The notes under the pieces were generated by a model that did no database searches, had not been told where the DNA came from, and saw only the letters and a list, made by a program, of their open reading frames with translations. A stretch of DNA of 64,000 bases, taken from positions 1 through 64,000 of the forward strand of contig JAHELT010000288.1 of NCBI GenBank assembly GCA_024644045.1. The letters are read 5' to 3'. The DNA is from Chromatiales bacterium (GTDB lineage Bacteria > Pseudomonadota > Gammaproteobacteria > JAHELT01). The translations under genes and the position numbers were made by a program. This document shows, piece after piece, positions 63,081 to 64,000 of this stretch (position 1 is the stretch's first letter; every line of letters starts with the position of its first letter).

Positions 63081-64000
63081 ATGTCAGCAAAAGCATTCGG
63101 ACCTCCGCGTCGTCTTGCCGCTCTGGCATTGATTCTGACGGCCGTGCTTTTCAGCGCCGACTATGCCTTTCCGGCCGAACCTGAAACGCCTTCCATGCCG
63201 CATTCGATACCGCACCCCATGGTGGGCATGCAATACCCCGGCTACGGCTACATGCCGTACAACTGGATGCAACTGCAGTGGATGAACCGTTTCGCCCAAC
63301 ACGCCATGGGGCCGATGGTCGATGCGATGACACGGTTCAACGTGATGAACGCGATGATGCAGGCCATGGATCCGCGGTTCATGTTCGGCGCGTACGCACA
63401 ACCATCCGTCGGCGAGGACGGCGAAGTCGAGGTGCCGGACCAGCTTCCGCTCGTCACGCTGCCGGGATTCCCGACCCAGTCCAGGCAGCACTGGACGCCC
63501 AACACCGTTACCGGCGAAATCTCGACTGCGGCGAAGCGCAACTTCTTTCAGAGCATGATGCTGATGAGCCCGCTGTCGATGCGCGACATGATCGGCGTGA
63601 TGGCGGAGAAGATGGCGGTTGCCGAGGACGTAACGTTCGACGATGCGGTGGACTCGATGAAGCTGCGCGCCAATGAGATAAATTTCAAGCTGGTAGGACA
63701 CAGCCCGTTGTGGAAAGACGTGCGCGCCATCACCGGCGATGAAGACACGCCGCGCGTGGAGATTTTTCAGTTTTGTGACGCGGTCGTTGCGCGCAAGATT
63801 CTCGACTATGTTCCGGAGTTCGTGGTCTTTCTGCCATGTCGGATTGCGCTGCTGGAAGATGCCAACGGAAAACTCTGGGTGATGACGCTGGATTGGGACG
63901 TCAACTGGCTCAACTATGCGCAAAACCCAAACAGTATTCTGGACAAGAACCTGCGCGCCGACGCTACCCGCATCCGCCAGGGCATCCGCTACATCATGGA
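62952..64000 (+). CDS. Exported Met-rich DUF302 protein (3' end outside window)
   Basis: The open frame starts at ATG 62952 and runs off the window. The ATG at 63081 is more likely the true start, because MSAKAFGPPRRLAALALILT and LFSADYAFPAEP then form a normal signal peptide. After it comes a segment dense in Met and aromatics (YPGYGYMPYNWMQLQWMNRF, FNVMNAMMQAMDPRFMF). A DUF302 domain begins near 63630 (FDDAVDSMKLRANEINFKLV, EIFQFCDAVVARKILDYV, VFLPCRIALLED). It follows the nonapeptide-repeat gene in the same direction. It is probably periplasmic and a partner of that protein; the activity is unknown. Confidence 0.85.
   Translation, partial: MSKTNLPGTAVAGAPARVPARAVPGDKSAAGAQGFHAAGRGLGMSAKAFGPPRRLAALALILTAVLFSADYAFPAEPETPSMPHSIPHPMVGMQYPGYGYMPYNWMQLQWMNRFAQHAMGPMVDAMTRFNVMNAMMQAMDPRFMFGAYAQPSVGEDGEVEVPDQLPLVTLPGFPTQSRQHWTPNTVTGEISTAAKRNFFQSMMLMSPLSMRDMIGVMAEKMAVAEDVTFDDAVDSMKLRANEINFKLVGHSPLWKDVRAITGDEDTPRVEIFQFCDAVVARKILDYVPEFVVFLPCRIALLEDANGKLWVMTLDWDVNWLNYAQNPNSILDKNLRADATRIRQGIRYIM

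Overview
The window is high-GC proteobacterial DNA. The gene content points to a chemolithoautotrophic gammaproteobacterium with sulfur-related metabolism. It carries a red-type (form IC) RuBisCO operon with CbbX and a divergent phosphoribulokinase, a persulfide-sensor-type ArsR regulator, HldE (LPS heptose synthesis), a MotY-like protein, DusA, a membrane pyrophosphatase and a partial aerobic benzoyl-CoA (box) pathway. No tRNA, rRNA, CRISPR array, prophage or intact insertion sequence was seen. Genus-level placement is not possible by eye.

Layout. 1-9.3 kb: a partial FG-GAP lipoprotein with a GTG start, an ACP/fatty-acyl-AMP ligase/PlsC fusion, a DUF3179 protein, a C45-type hydrolase divergent from a 2OG-Fe(II) oxygenase, and an M50 protease. 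9.3-21 kb: a tightly overlapping RND efflux operon; an operon of SnoaL-like protein, enoyl-CoA hydratase, NDP-forming acyl-CoA synthetase and YbdK; pirin; a CPA1 antiporter. 21.3-30 kb: a predicted peptide-ligation cluster made of transglutaminase/DUF2126, Anbu peptidase, circularly permuted ATP-grasp, alpha-E protein and zinc metallopeptidase, preceded by a beta-propeller-like protein. 30-35.7 kb: a proline-racemase-superfamily enzyme with both catalytic Cys replaced, a mandelate-racemase/MLE-family enzyme, a LysR regulator and a DMT transporter. 35.7-36.06 kb: a 177-bp tandem repeat studded with GGGGAC palindromes, which forms the 3' end of boxR. 36-40 kb: boxR, boxB and boxC, with no boxA in view. 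40.4-48.2 kb: a decayed gene tail, an HD-GYP protein, hldE, dusA, a MotY-like protein, an S24-like mini-protein and hppA. 48.3-57.9 kb: a NarX/NarL-type two-component pair, an SqrR/BigR-like repressor, and two divergent operons (DUF3365 haem protein plus thioredoxin 2; DUF2892, RND efflux, DUF2892, DUF302). 57.9-62 kb: cbbP divergent from cbbLSX. 62-64 kb: an exported protein built of tandem nonapeptide repeats, then an exported Met-rich DUF302 protein running off the window.

The most interesting signal is a 19-bp motif, TTAG-N6-YTAA-A-TTAG. It occurs upstream of the SqrR-like gene (50763), between the two divergent sulfur-associated operons (52478) and upstream of the nonapeptide-repeat gene (62098). 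This suggests one persulfide/sulfide-responsive regulon that includes an undescribed exported repeat protein and DUF302 partners beside the CO2-fixation genes. A second pattern is that several genes have a -10-like hexamer ending 6-9 bases before the start codon, suggesting leaderless or nearly leaderless mRNAs. All functional calls come from reading motifs; no database search was possible.
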